DNA of 64,000 bases from Phycisphaerales bacterium (GCA_007693785.1 RECY01000024.1:1-64000); one strand, 5' to 3'; positions 9,886 to 19,618 are shown, numbered from the stretch's first letter. The notes: generated from the letters alone by a model not told the origin. Program-made: numbers and translations.

Positions 9886-9910
9886 CACGGGCGGGACGCC
9901 CGTGCCACGG
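9886..9910 (+). repeat. Short palindromic interspersed repeat, copy 2
   Basis: CACGGGCGGGACGCCCGTGC followed by CACGG. The arms ACGGGC and GCCCGT flank GGGAC. It sits in the argB-argF spacer and is almost identical in core and upstream context to the copy before grpE. It can fold as a hairpin in the transcript between the two cistrons. Confidence 0.7.
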
Positions 9911-9988
9911 GGTTTGGGTCGGTGGTTCTTGGCTTTCGTTTGCTGATTCATCGCGGCTTGCGGGCCGTGTGCGGAAAGGTTGGGCGTC

Positions 9989-10972
9989 ATGACGACGACG
10001 GTGCATGAGGTGGTGGACGTGAAGACGGCGCAGGCGGACAAGCTGCCGGCGGACCTGCTGGGTGTGGGCGATTTCTCGCCGGCGCAGATCGCGAAAGTGA
10101 TGGATCTGGCGGCTTCGGTGAAGGCGAACCCGGGGGCATACAGCGGGAAGCTCGCGGGCAAGAGCGCGGTGCTGATCTTTGAGAAGCCGAGCCTGCGGAC
10201 GCGGATGAGCTTCGAGATCGGGCTGGCGAAGCTGGGCGCGACGGTGGTGTTTCATGACCACTCGGCCCAGCGCATCGGGCAGCGCGAGATCGTCAAGGAC
10301 TACGCGAAGAACCTGGAGCGGTGGGTTGATCTGATCGTGGCGCGCACGTTCAGCCACGACGTGCTCGCGGAGATGGCGGCGTGGTCGCGCGTGCCGGTGG
10401 TGAACGCGCTGAGCGATCTGGAGCACCCGTGCCAGGCGCTGGCGGATCTGTTCACGCTGCGCGAGGCGTACGGGTCGCTGGAGGGCTTGAAGCTCGCGTA
10501 TGTGGGCGACGGGAACAACGTCGCGCACTCGCTGGTGCTGGCGTGCGCGTCGCTGGGTGTGGACGTGACGGTGGTGACGCCGACGGGGTTTGAGCCGCAG
10601 TTTGCGGTGCTGAAGCAGGCGGCGGCGATCGCGAAGGGAACGGGCTCGAAAGTGACGGTGAGCCGCGATCCGAAAGCGATCCGCGGGCACCACGCGGTGT
10701 ACACGGACACGTGGGTGTCGATGGGGCAGGACCATCAGCGGGCGCAGCGGGAGAGCGTGATGGGCGCGTACCGCGTGTCGGAGAAGCTGATGGCGCTCGC
10801 GAGCGAGGGGCTCGACGAGGCGGCGGTCTTCATGCACTGCCTGCCGGCGCACCGGGGCGAGGAAGTGACCGCGGGCGTGATCGACGGGGATCGGTCGCTG
10901 ATTTATGACCAGGCGGAGAACCGGCTGCACGTGCAGAACGCGGTGATGCTGATGCTGTTCGGGATGGATTGA
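9989..10972 (+). CDS. argF: Ornithine carbamoyltransferase ArgF
   Basis: Makes citrulline from ornithine and carbamoyl phosphate. 327 residues from ATG 9989, which has GGAAAGG nine bases upstream; a TTG nine bases earlier is also in frame. Carbamoyl-phosphate site SLRTRMSFE, HPCQALADL, the ornithine-binding region DTWVSMGQ (family: DvWvSMGxE) and the catalytic HCLPAHRGEEV are all present. It follows argB in the same direction with a repeat in the spacer, then another copy of the repeat precedes argG. Confidence 0.96.
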   Translation: MTTTVHEVVDVKTAQADKLPADLLGVGDFSPAQIAKVMDLAASVKANPGAYSGKLAGKSAVLIFEKPSLRTRMSFEIGLAKLGATVVFHDHSAQRIGQREIVKDYAKNLERWVDLIVARTFSHDVLAEMAAWSRVPVVNALSDLEHPCQALADLFTLREAYGSLEGLKLAYVGDGNNVAHSLVLACASLGVDVTVVTPTGFEPQFAVLKQAAAIAKGTGSKVTVSRDPKAIRGHHAVYTDTWVSMGQDHQRAQRESVMGAYRVSEKLMALASEGLDEAAVFMHCLPAHRGEEVTAGVIDGDRSLIYDQAENRLHVQNAVMLMLFGMD

Positions 10973-11013
10973 GTTGGATCTGTAGCGTGGAGCAAGGCAC
11001 TGAGGGATTGGAG

Positions 11014-11037
11014 TGGCGGGCGGGACGCCCGTCCCAC
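11014..11037 (+). repeat. Short palindromic interspersed repeat, copy 3
   Basis: TGGCGGGCGGGACGCCCGTC plus CCAC, with the same ACG(GGC)-GGGAC-GCCCGT core as copies 1 and 2 and a compensatory-looking change in the outer arm (GTGG...CCAC retained as GTGGC...CCCAC). It lies in the argF-argG spacer, 27 bases before the argG start. Confidence 0.65.
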
Positions 11038-11063
11038 CGAGATGGTGAAGAAGGAGTGGCGCG

Positions 11064-12299
11064 ATGGCGGAGCGTGTGGTGCTGGCGTACTCGGGTGGGT
11101 TGGACACGTCGGCGATCGTGCCGTGGCTTGTGGAGACGCACGGGTGCGAGGTGATCGCGTTTGTCGCGGACGTCGGGCAGGGCGATGACGAGCTCGCTGG
11201 GGTGGAAAAGAAGGCGAAGAACAGCGGCGCGGTGGACTGTCGTGTGGTGGACCTGAAGCGTGCGTTTGTGGAGGAGTTCGTCTACCCGACGATGGCGGCC
11301 GGCGCGGTGTACGAGGGGCGGTATCTGCTCGGGACGTCGATGGCTCGCCCGATCATCGCTCGCGCGCAGGCGGCGATGGCGCGGGAGGTCGGCGCGACGG
11401 CCGTCGCGCACGGGTGCACGGGCAAGGGGAACGACCAGGTTCGGTTCGAGGCGACGTTCTCGGCGCTGGCGCCGGAGCTGAAGGTGATCGCGCCGTGGCG
11501 GGAGTGGGCGATGCGCAGCCGCGAGGAGCTGATCGCGTACTGCAAGAGCAAGAACGTGCCGGTGACGAGCACGGCCGAGAAGATCTATTCGCGCGACCGG
11601 AACCTCTGGCACATCAGCCACGAGGGCGGGGCGATCGAGAACCCGTGGAACGAGCCGCCGGCGGACGCGTGGATGCTGACGGCCGACCCGCGTGAAGCGC
11701 CCGATGCGCCGGTGGACGTGTCGCTGACGTTCGAGCACGGTCGCCCGGTCGCGGTGAACGGCGAGGCGATGGCGGGCGATGAACTGGTGCTGAGGCTGAA
11801 CGCGATCGCGGGGCCGCACGGTGTGGGGCGGGTTGACCTGGTCGAGAACCGTTGCGTGGGGATGAAGAGCCGCGGGCTGTACGAGACGCCGGGCGGCGCG
11901 GTGATCGTGGAGGGACTCGCGGGGCTCGAGGAGCTGACGCTGGACCGCGAGGCGGCGCAGCTCCGGCGTGAGATCGGGCTGAAGTTTGCGCGGCTCGTGT
12001 ACGACGGGCGCTGGTTCACGCCGACGCGGGTGGCGCTGCAGGCGGCGGCGGACTCGATCATGTCGCGCGTGTCGGGCGAGGTGGTCGTGCGCCTGTACAA
12101 GGGGACGGCGACGGCGATCAAGCGGAAGAGCGCGATGAGCTTGTACGCCGAGGATTACGCGACGTTCGGCGAGGACACGGTGTACGACCAGAAGCACGCC
12201 GAGGGGTTTATTCGGCTGTTCACGCTGCCGGAGCGGATCGCGGGTGCGAAGGGGATCGGGACCGAGTCGCTGCCGACGCCGGCGGGCGGGCGGGCGTGA
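11064..12299 (+). CDS. argG: Argininosuccinate synthase ArgG
   Basis: ATP-dependent condensation of citrulline and aspartate. 411 residues; ATG 11064 has AAGGAG about eight bases upstream. The N-terminal ATP-pyrophosphatase P-loop [25 protein letters not shown], the [12 protein letters not shown] region and the C-terminal YDGRWFTP and YAEDYATF all match the family. Its stop overlaps the argH ATG by one base. The usual downstream partner argH follows directly. Confidence 0.97.
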   Translation: MAERVVLAYSGGLDTSAIVPWLVETHGCEVIAFVADVGQGDDELAGVEKKAKNSGAVDCRVVDLKRAFVEEFVYPTMAAGAVYEGRYLLGTSMARPIIARAQAAMAREVGATAVAHGCTGKGNDQVRFEATFSALAPELKVIAPWREWAMRSREELIAYCKSKNVPVTSTAEKIYSRDRNLWHISHEGGAIENPWNEPPADAWMLTADPREAPDAPVDVSLTFEHGRPVAVNGEAMAGDELVLRLNAIAGPHGVGRVDLVENRCVGMKSRGLYETPGGAVIVEGLAGLEELTLDREAAQLRREIGLKFARLVYDGRWFTPTRVALQAAADSIMSRVSGEVVVRLYKGTATAIKRKSAMSLYAEDYATFGEDTVYDQKHAEGFIRLFTLPERIAGAKGIGTESLPTPAGGRA

Positions 12300-13717
12300 T
12301 GGCGGGTGGCGAGGGTGGCAGCGCCGGCGCGATGGGTGGCGCGATGTGGGGCGGCATGTTCGAGGGCGGGGCGGAGGCGGTGTTTCGCGCGCTGAACGAC
12401 TCGCTCCCGTTCGACTGGCGCCTTGTGCAGGAGGACGTTCGCGGCTCGATCGCGTGGGGGCGGGCGATCGCGTCGGCGGGCGTGTTTTCTGAGGCGGAGC
12501 TTGCGGAGGTCGTGCGCGCGCTGGGGGCGATCGGTGAGGAGGCGGCGGGGTTGGGCGGGCCGCCGGTCGAGAGCGGGGCGGAGGACGTGCACACGTGGGT
12601 GGAGCAGCGGCTGATCGCGCGTGCCGGCGAGCTTGGCAAGAGGCTGCACACGGGGCGGAGCCGGAACGATCAGGTTGCGACGGATCTGCGGCTGTGGGCG
12701 AAGTCGGCGTGCGGGACGCTGATCGAGGCGGTGGCGCTGGTGCGCGGGGCGTTGATCGATGTCGCGGAGCGCGAGGCGGAGACCGCGATGCCGGCGTACA
12801 CGCATCTGCAGCGGGCGCAGCCGATCACGGCTGGGCACTGGGCGCTGGCGTACGAGGCGATGCTGGCGCGGGATGCGCGCCGGCTCGTGCTCGCGCGGGA
12901 GTCGGCGGACGCGTGCCCGCTCGGGTGTGCGGCGCTCGCGGGGACAACGCTGGCGGTCGATCGCGAGGCGATCGCGCGCGACCTCGGCTTTATGCGGGCG
13001 GCGGAGAACAGCATCGACGCGGTGAGCGATCGCGATTTCGTGCTGGACCTGATCCACGCGTGCGTGCAGTGCGCGACGCATCTTTCGCGGCTCGGTGAGG
13101 ATCTGATTATCTACGCGAGCGCGGAGTTCGCGTTTGTGCGCATGGCGGACGGCGTGACGAGCGGGTCGAGTCTGATGCCGCAGAAGAAGAACCCGGATGC
13201 GTGCGAGCTGCTCCGCGGCTCGGCGGGGCGTGTGCTCGGGCGGTACGCGGGGTTTGCCGCGACGCTCAAGGGGCTGCCCACGGCGTACAACAAGGACTTG
13301 CAGGAAGACAAGGAGGCCGTGTTCGACGCGGTGGACCGGACGCGGGCGTGTTTGGTGCTCGCGGAGCGCGTGGTGGCGGGGCTGGTGTTCGATCGCGAGC
13401 GGTGCGCACGTGCGGCCGAGACTGGGTTTTTGAACGCGACGGAGCTCGCGGATTATCTGGTGAGCAAGGGCGTGGCGTTCCGCGATGCGCACGATGCGGT
13501 GGGGCGCTGCGTTCGGCACGCGATGAGCAAGGGCGTGGGTTTGGAATCGCTCGCGGTCATCCGTGAGGTGGAGCCGCGGGTGGGCGATGATGCGGCGGCG
13601 TGGCTGACGGTGGCGCGGATGCTGGAGCGTCGCGGGGCGCTCGGTGGGACGTCGCCGGTGCGTGTGCGCGAGGCGGCGGGCGCGGCTCGCTCACGGCTGG
13701 TGTCAGAGCGGGCTTGA
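12299..13717 (+). CDS. argH: Argininosuccinate lyase ArgH
   Basis: Splits argininosuccinate into arginine and fumarate, the last step. About 472 residues from ATG 12299 (a GTG codon just before is in frame). A Gly/Met-rich N-terminus (GGEGGSAGAMGGAMWGGMF) precedes the family core, LVQEDVRGSIA, HTGRSRNDQVATDLRLW, YTHLQRAQPIT and the signature GSSLMPQKKNPDACEL. It ends the arginine cluster; argJ and argD are absent here, so they must be elsewhere. A strong bidirectional hairpin follows. Confidence 0.96.
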   Translation: MAGGEGGSAGAMGGAMWGGMFEGGAEAVFRALNDSLPFDWRLVQEDVRGSIAWGRAIASAGVFSEAELAEVVRALGAIGEEAAGLGGPPVESGAEDVHTWVEQRLIARAGELGKRLHTGRSRNDQVATDLRLWAKSACGTLIEAVALVRGALIDVAEREAETAMPAYTHLQRAQPITAGHWALAYEAMLARDARRLVLARESADACPLGCAALAGTTLAVDREAIARDLGFMRAAENSIDAVSDRDFVLDLIHACVQCATHLSRLGEDLIIYASAEFAFVRMADGVTSGSSLMPQKKNPDACELLRGSAGRVLGRYAGFAATLKGLPTAYNKDLQEDKEAVFDAVDRTRACLVLAERVVAGLVFDRERCARAAETGFLNATELADYLVSKGVAFRDAHDAVGRCVRHAMSKGVGLESLAVIREVEPRVGDDAAAWLTVARMLERRGALGGTSPVRVREAAGAARSRLVSERA

Positions 13718-13761
13718 CTGTCTCTGTTCCGTGTTATCTCAAGGCTGGTATGCGCAAAGAA

Positions 13762-13789
13762 AAGCGGCCCTCCGTGTGGAGGGCCGCTT
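13762..13789. terminator. Bidirectional terminator between argH and subtilase
   Basis: A perfect 12-bp stem AAGCGGCCCTCC / GGAGGGCCGCTT with a GTGT loop in a convergent gap. On the minus strand the stem is followed by TTCTTTGC, a good U-tract for the subtilase transcript. On the plus strand it would end the arg transcript, with a poorer tail. Confidence 0.85.
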
Positions 13790-13821
13790 GGCGTTGTGGT
13801 GATGTATCGAGCCGGGCAGGT

Positions 13822-16800
13822 TTAGTTGCCGGCGCAGCCTTCGGCGGACTCGGTGAGCCAGAGCCCCGCGAAGTAGTTGAGGTCGGCGATGGTGACCGCG
13901 CCGTCGGGGATGCCGTCGAGGGTGGGGCCGGTGACGTCGGCGATGGTGGCGTCACCGTCGACCCAGGCGGCGAGGAAGTAGTTGAGGTCGGCGATGGTGA
14001 CCGCGCCGTCGGGGACGCCGTCGAGGGCGGGGCCGGTGAGATCGCTGGCGCAGCCTTCGGGGTTGTTGCAGGTGAACTCGACGATCATGAACTCATCGAT
14101 CGCGGCTTCGACGAGGGCTTGGGGGTCGTAGTCGGAAGCGATGAAGCGGAGTTGGACGCGGTCGAGCGACTGGCCCGGGAAGACGTTGGCGAGGTTGAAC
14201 TCGGCGTAGATCCAGCCGCCGCGGACTTCGGCCCCGCTCGGCCCGATGGTCTCGAGGTTCTGCCATGTCGCGCCGGCGTCGTTCGAGATGTCGATCACGA
14301 AGATGTCGTTGAATGGTGAGGCGCCGGCGTGGTTGGAGTACCAGCGGTAGTAGCTCAGGACCGCGTCGGTGCTGCCGTTGAGGTCGTAGACCCTGGTGAC
14401 GAGCGTGGTTTCACCTTCGTCAACGTCCCAGGCACCCGCGTTGGGACCGGCGGCAGCGCCCGTGACCCAGCAGCGCTGACCGCCCGGTGTGACGACCGTG
14501 CCGGGCTGAACGATCTCGCCGCCGACGTTGGTCTGCTCGGGGATGCCCCATTCCCACTGCCCGCGGACGGCGGTGTCGGTGGGGAGGCCGCCGATCCAGC
14601 CGCCGTCGTTGTCTTCGAAGGTTTCGTGCGCCCAGGTGAGGATCTCCCCGACGGGGATGCTGAAGGGCTGGGCCGCGCCGAGGGCGGGGCTGCGGACGAT
14701 GCCTGCGTTCTCGCCCTCGACTTCGAGGAAGAAGTCGAGCGTGCTGTCGCAGAGTGCGCCGGGGAGCGTGATCTCGAAGTTCTCGTCGCCGAGGTTGTTC
14801 ATCTCGATGCTGTTGAAGCTGCCGCCGTCGGTGCGGAAGAAGGCGGTGACGGGCCCGAGCCGGGTGTCGTTGCCGAGCGTGACGGCAGCGGAAACGGTGA
14901 TCGGCTCGCCGGGGGCGCTGAGTGCGGGAAGGGCGGTGGTGCTGCTGAGGGCGAGGAAGTCGCTGGCGAGAGCGTTGGTGGCGCCGATGGCGAAGGTCTG
15001 GGGGCCTTCGGGGACGGCGTGCCCGAGGACCTCGACACGCCACGTGCCGGGGATCGGGTTATCGACGGTGACCTGCTCGATGTTGTTGAGGCGGTCCACG
15101 GTGTTGCGCACGGCGGGGCTGCCCGGGCTGGCGGGGTTGACAGTCCAGGGGTAGTGCCGGTTGCCGGCGGGGTCGATGACGACGAGGTCGAGATCGTTGA
15201 CGAGGGAGGGGTTGACGTTGGCGGTGCCGGGCGCGTCGTCCCAAGCGAGTGTGATGGTGAGCTCGTTCTGCCCGGCGGGGACTTCGGTGCCGTAGACAAC
15301 GACGGAGCCTGTGCCGGCGATCTCGTCCTCATCCCAGTTGCCGGAGCGGAGGAAGTCGATGGATTCGACGGTTCGGATGGAGCCGTAGCCGAACTGGTTG
15401 TCGGGCCCGCGGTTGCCGAGATCGACGGCGCCCATGATGAGGAAGACCTTCATGAGCTGGTTGGAGATGACGGCTTCGGAGCCGTGGAGGTTGCGGAAGT
15501 CTTCGTAGATGAGTGCGCCGACGCCCGCGGCTGTGGGGCTGGCCATGGAGGTGCCGCACAGGGTGGTGTAGGCGGTGTTGCTATTGGAACTGGCGCTGGT
15601 GACGCCGCCGTCGCCGTTGGACTGGCACCCGGGTGCGGAGATGGTGGGTCGGATGCGTCCGTCGTTGGAGGGCCCCCATGAGCTGAAGTTGGTCATGGTG
15701 TCGTTGTTGGAGTTGAGCGCGCCGACGGAGATGCCGTTCTTGTGGTTGCCGGGGGGCGCTGTGGAGCCGTAGCTCGTCCCGCACCGGGTGACGCCTCGTT
15801 CGTTGCCGGCGGCCCAGAAGATGACGATGGGCTTGCCGAGCGAGCCTCTGGCGATGGCGTCGATGGTGGCGGCGGTGAGGCCGTATTCACCGGTGATCTC
15901 GCAGGGGAAGCCGTTGGCGGAGGTGTTGGTGCCGATGGAGTTGTTGGAGATATCGGCGTTGAAGTTGTTGATCGCCTGGTTGTAGTCGGTGACGAGGTTG
16001 CCGGGGTTGGTGTAGAGGAAGACGCCGCCGCCGCCGGACTGGAAGCCGGAGGAGACCAGCGTGGCGGCCGGGGCCATGCCCCTGCGGAAGTTATTGGCGC
16101 TGGCGGCACCGGAGCCGAGGACGGTGCCCGCGACGTGCGTGGCGTGGTTGCTGATGCCGCTGGAGCCGAAGATGCTGACGCGTCCGGCAAAGTCGGTGTG
16201 GGTTTCGCGGGCGCGGCCGCCGTCGAAGACGAAGACGGTGACACCCTCGCCGGAGAGGCTGTAGGGGTTGGACTGAGCCTCGTTGGACTGGGTGCGGACG
16301 CGGTTGTCGTCGTTGAGCTCGCTCAGCGCCGGGATGGGGGGCTCGAGCCACTGGACGCGGTCGTCGGCGGCGACGCGGTCGATCATGCGCCGGGGCATCT
16401 GGAGCACGAGGGTGTTGATCGCGTGGACCGTGTCCTCGATCTCGATGCCCTGGGCGAGGAGGTCCTCGATCAGCGCGGGATCGGTGATGTCCACGTCGCG
16501 ATGGAACTGCGCGTTGACGGCGACCATCGGGTTGTCGAGGGTGATCTCCGGGTTGAACGCGTCGGCGACGGCGGTCACGGACCAGGAGGGGGTCTCGCCG
16601 CGGGCGAGCGTCGGGTGAAGCTTCCAGTCGGTCACGACTGGGGTGGCGACGGTCAGCGGGGCGGCGTTGATCGCGGCCTGAGCGTCGGCGTGCGGGGCGA
16701 CGTTCGCGAAGAACCCGTTGGGCCCGAGCGAGGCGAGCAGGGTCACGCCCGCGGCCTCAAGCTGTGCTCGCTCCGCGGGGAGGAGCGGGCGGCTGAACTG

Positions 16801-16998
16801 CAGCACCACGCGGGAGGCGTCGGGGTTCCGGGACGCGTCGGTGAGCGTCCGGAGGGGGGCGCGCCCCTCGAGCTGGGCGATCTCGGCGGGGTCGCCGGAA
16901 CGCCACTGGATGAGATCCTGGGCCTGCGTCGTGCCGACGGCGAAGCCTGCGATCATGAACAGGGCGGCGGCTGCCGACCCGGTGCGAGTGAACTGCAT
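13822..16998 (-). CDS. Secreted subtilisin-like protease (KP-43-like) with dockerin repeats
   Basis: Extracellular serine protease of the S8 family, 1058 residues from the ATG at 16998 (AGGAG upstream). Signal peptide over residues 1-28 (AALFMIAGFAVGTTQAQ). A propeptide-like region precedes the catalytic domain: Asp in VFDGGRARE, His in HATHVAGTVLG, Ser in GTSMASPTAAG. Next are a beta-barrel of the KP-43 type (LTITLAWDDAPGT, LVNDLDLVV) and a jelly-roll-like region. The C-terminus carries two GC-type dockerin repeats, each DGxPDGAVTIADLNYF, probably for attachment on the cell surface or S-layer. The repeats are nearly identical in DNA. It stands alone and is convergent with argH. Confidence 0.92.
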   Translation of the reverse strand: MQFTRTGSAAAALFMIAGFAVGTTQAQDLIQWRSGDPAEIAQLEGRAPLRTLTDASRNPDASRVVLQFSRPLLPAERAQLEAAGVTLLASLGPNGFFANVAPHADAQAAINAAPLTVATPVVTDWKLHPTLARGETPSWSVTAVADAFNPEITLDNPMVAVNAQFHRDVDITDPALIEDLLAQGIEIEDTVHAINTLVLQMPRRMIDRVAADDRVQWLEPPIPALSELNDDNRVRTQSNEAQSNPYSLSGEGVTVFVFDGGRARETHTDFAGRVSIFGSSGISNHATHVAGTVLGSGAASANNFRRGMAPAATLVSSGFQSGGGGVFLYTNPGNLVTDYNQAINNFNADISNNSIGTNTSANGFPCEITGEYGLTAATIDAIARGSLGKPIVIFWAAGNERGVTRCGTSYGSTAPPGNHKNGISVGALNSNNDTMTNFSSWGPSNDGRIRPTISAPGCQSNGDGGVTSASSNSNTAYTTLCGTSMASPTAAGVGALIYEDFRNLHGSEAVISNQLMKVFLIMGAVDLGNRGPDNQFGYGSIRTVESIDFLRSGNWDEDEIAGTGSVVVYGTEVPAGQNELTITLAWDDAPGTANVNPSLVNDLDLVVIDPAGNRHYPWTVNPASPGSPAVRNTVDRLNNIEQVTVDNPIPGTWRVEVLGHAVPEGPQTFAIGATNALASDFLALSSTTALPALSAPGEPITVSAAVTLGNDTRLGPVTAFFRTDGGSFNSIEMNNLGDENFEITLPGALCDSTLDFFLEVEGENAGIVRSPALGAAQPFSIPVGEILTWAHETFEDNDGGWIGGLPTDTAVRGQWEWGIPEQTNVGGEIVQPGTVVTPGGQRCWVTGAAAGPNAGAWDVDEGETTLVTRVYDLNGSTDAVLSYYRWYSNHAGASPFNDIFVIDISNDAGATWQNLETIGPSGAEVRGGWIYAEFNLANVFPGQSLDRVQLRFIASDYDPQALVEAAIDEFMIVEFTCNNPEGCASDLTGPALDGVPDGAVTIADLNYFLAAWVDGDATIADVTGPTLDGIPDGAVTIADLNYFAGLWLTESAEGCAGN
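13870..13934 (-). repeat. Dockerin repeat, distal copy
   Basis: 65 bases matching 13975-14039 with two differences, at a 105-base (35-codon) offset. It encodes DGIPDGAVTIADLNYFAG. The near identity over the coding unit suggests recent duplication or ongoing gene conversion. Confidence 0.85.
13975..14039 (-). repeat. Dockerin repeat, proximal copy
   Basis: Partner of 13870-13934 (63 of 65 bases equal). It encodes DGVPDGAVTIADLNYFLA. The two units together form the C-terminal anchoring module of the subtilase. Confidence 0.85.
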
Positions 16999-17588
16999 CA
17001 GCGTGCTCCTCTTCTGCGAGATGGCCATCCGGAATTGGAATGGCGCTTGACCTGAGCCGGGTGACGAACCGTGAACCGGTCCCGGGCTCGCCCCCACGAG
17101 CACCGCCCCGAGCGGTTGTCGCCGACAGCGCGGCCCTCCAGAGATTTGCTGGACGCCTGCCGACTTGCACCTGTGAACCGAGTGCGAGGCACCGAATGCC
17201 CCCGTCAAGAACTCTCGGCCCGGGCAATAGCGAATATACGGATTTCGCCCACCGCCACAACCCGGGGACGTCTCGATCCAAAGAATCCGAGCATTATCAA
17301 GGGTTTTCATCCTTAAATTAGGGTTTTCGGCCCGGTCCGATCTGTCGATTTCTCCTTTCGACGTGGGGGGTGTCGGTTGAGAGGAGGCGACGAGGCGATG
17401 CCGGGCTGTTTGAGCGCGGCGTGTGGTTCGGGTAGGATCGGCCCCCTCTGCGGCCCATGGGGCGACGACCGGTAATCAGGTGGGCTGATGGGCGACGATC
17501 AGCGCTGTTCAGGACGGATCGACGGTCTGGCGAGTGTTGGTGGCGGGTTTTGGTCCCGCTTCGACCCGGTTCATGCACGGGAGGCGAC
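16999..17588. other. 590-base divergent gap between subtilase and ABC operon
   Basis: No gene found. The left part (to about 17220) is GC-rich and would be a long subtilase leader. An AT-rich patch at 17225-17330 holds a candidate minus-strand promoter and a direct repeat. The rest (17330-17588) precedes the oligopeptide ABC operon; I see no clear plus-strand promoter in it. Confidence 0.6.
17293..17328 (-). promoter_or_regulatory. Candidate subtilase promoter with direct-repeat operator
   Basis: Read on the minus strand, GAAAACCCT occurs at 17328-17320 and again at 17308-17300, exactly 20 bases apart. It is followed one base later by GATAAT (17298-17293), five of six matches to a -10 box. 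No good -35 is present. Two same-face repeats abutting a -10 is the layout of an activator-dependent promoter. Confidence 0.4.
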
Positions 17589-19502
17589 GTGGCAGCAAAC
17601 GGGATTCGTGGGATGGGTCGTTGGGCGTGCGTTCTCATGGCGGGCCTGGCGCTGGTCGGGCTGACGCCGACGGGGGCGGTGGCGGGCGGATCTTCGGCTT
17701 CGCTGGGTGAGGCGGAGGCCTCGAGCCGCCCGACGCCCCGTCCGATGCGTCCGGCTGGGGAGCGTCGGGTGGTCCGCGTGCCGATTCCGACGAGCGGGCC
17801 CCGCACGCTGGACCCGGCGGTGGGAAGCTCGACCTACGACAACCGCGCGGTCGTGCAGGTGTACGAGACGCTCTTGGAGTATTCCTACTTTGAGCGTCCG
17901 CTCCAGCTTGAGCCGCTGCTGCTCGCGGAGATGCCTCAGGAACTCGACGGCGGGACTCGGTACCGCTTCAAGCTTCGCGACGACGTGTACTTTCAGGATG
18001 ATCCGTGCTTCCCGGGCGGCCAGGGGCGGCGGCTCGTGACCGACGACGTGTTTTACTCGTGGAAGCGCCTCGCCGACCCGGCCTATCGCCTCGAGAACTG
18101 GGCTCGTGTGGACGGCATGATCGTCGGGTTCGACGCGTACAAGGACGAGCAGAACGAGCGTGTGAACCGCGGCGAACCGTTCGACTACGAGGCCCCCGTG
18201 GAGGGCATGGTCAAGATCAACGACCGCGAGTTCGAGATCGTGCTCCCCGACGCGAACCGGCAGTTCCTGTTCAAGATCGCGACGTTCCAGATGGCGATCG
18301 TGCCGCGGGAGGCGGTCGAGCACTACGGCACCGACCGGATGAACAGCCACATGGTCGGCACGGGCCCGTTCCGCATGGTGGAGTGGCTACCGGGGACGCA
18401 GATCGTGTTCGAGCGGAACCCGACGTTCCGGGAGGTGTACTACCCGGATGTGGATTTCGACGCGGAGGATCGTCGTCGCGGGTTCCATCACTCGGTGGGT
18501 GAGCGACTGCCGATCGTGGATCGCGTAGAGATCAAGTTCTTCGTCGAGGCGACGCCGATGTGGCTGGAGTTCAAGGCGGGACAGCTCGATCACACGACGG
18601 TGCCGACGACGGGCTTCGAGGAGGCGTTCTACGAGCGCCGCGGGCGTGTGCTGCTGAACCGGGACTGGTTGCGCCGAGAGATCGATTACCAGCCGATCGC
18701 GCTGGCGGACTTTATCTACCGCGGCTTCAACATGAACGACCCGCTGGTGGGCGGGTACACGCCCGAGAAGATCGCGCTCCGGCGCGCGATCGCGATGTGC
18801 ATGGATCTGGAGGAGATCAACCGGAGCCGGTACAACAACCTGCCGGTGATCTACGACGGCGTGGTGCCCCCGGGCGTGGACGGGCACCTGCCGGCGGGCT
18901 CGCTGCAGCCGCCGAACCGCGGTCCGGACTTCGAGCGTGCCCGCGCGTTGCTGCGTGAAGCGGGGTACACGGTGGATCAGAGCGGTCGCGTGACGGACCT
19001 GCCGCCGATCGATATGTACACGAGCCGCGGCGCGGAGAGCGAGCAGATCGTGGAGATGTTCAACCGGAACATGGCGCAGGTCGGAATCCGGATGAACCCG
19101 CGGTACGTGGACTTTGCGCAGCTCTCGGAGGCGTTGAACGACGGGCGTGCGCCGATGTTCAGTCTGGCGTGGGGGATGGCGTACCCGGACGCGGAGTACA
19201 ACCTGCAGCTGTTCTACGGGCCGAACGCGGCGCCGCGTCCGAACGCGTTCAACTTCCAGAACGACGAGTACGACGAGCTGTATTTGAAGATCCGGACGAT
19301 GGAGCCGAGCGAGGAGCGGACGGCGGTCTACCGCCGGATGCAGGAGATCGTGAACGAGTACTGCGTGTTCATCGGGTCGCAGGCGCGTGTGCGTCAGTAC
19401 CTGGTGCACCCGTGGATGAAGAACTTCAAGGCGACCGAGGACTTCTACAACTATTTCAAGTACCTCGATATCGACATGAGCCACCCTCGGCGTCCGCGTT
19501 GA
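17589..19502 (+). CDS. Peptide ABC transporter, substrate-binding protein
   Basis: Periplasmic solute receptor of the SBP_bac_5 (OppA/DppA) family, about 637 residues. I choose GTG 17589, which has GGAGG four bases upstream, although the frame is open to 17457. The signal peptide follows (GRWACVLMAGLALVGLTPTG, residues 9-28), with no lipobox cysteine. Family features: RTLDPAVGSSTYDNRAVVQ, LAEMPQELDGGTRYRFKLRD, GTGPFRMVEWLPGTQIVFER and RRAIAMCMDLEEINR. It is longer than OppA (about 540), with extra sequence in the DAEDRRRGFHHSVG segment. First gene of a complete five-gene importer operon. Confidence 0.9.
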   Translation: MAANGIRGMGRWACVLMAGLALVGLTPTGAVAGGSSASLGEAEASSRPTPRPMRPAGERRVVRVPIPTSGPRTLDPAVGSSTYDNRAVVQVYETLLEYSYFERPLQLEPLLLAEMPQELDGGTRYRFKLRDDVYFQDDPCFPGGQGRRLVTDDVFYSWKRLADPAYRLENWARVDGMIVGFDAYKDEQNERVNRGEPFDYEAPVEGMVKINDREFEIVLPDANRQFLFKIATFQMAIVPREAVEHYGTDRMNSHMVGTGPFRMVEWLPGTQIVFERNPTFREVYYPDVDFDAEDRRRGFHHSVGERLPIVDRVEIKFFVEATPMWLEFKAGQLDHTTVPTTGFEEAFYERRGRVLLNRDWLRREIDYQPIALADFIYRGFNMNDPLVGGYTPEKIALRRAIAMCMDLEEINRSRYNNLPVIYDGVVPPGVDGHLPAGSLQPPNRGPDFERARALLREAGYTVDQSGRVTDLPPIDMYTSRGAESEQIVEMFNRNMAQVGIRMNPRYVDFAQLSEALNDGRAPMFSLAWGMAYPDAEYNLQLFYGPNAAPRPNAFNFQNDEYDELYLKIRTMEPSEERTAVYRRMQEIVNEYCVFIGSQARVRQYLVHPWMKNFKATEDFYNYFKYLDIDMSHPRRPR

Positions 19503-19618
19503 GGCCAGTGGTGGGCCGGTGGATGGGGGGCGGGCCCGTGCGTTCGGGCCCGATCGGTTCGCGGCATCCGGCGGCTTGTGCGCGGGTGCCTGGCCTTGGC
19601 AACGTGGAGCTCTGACCC

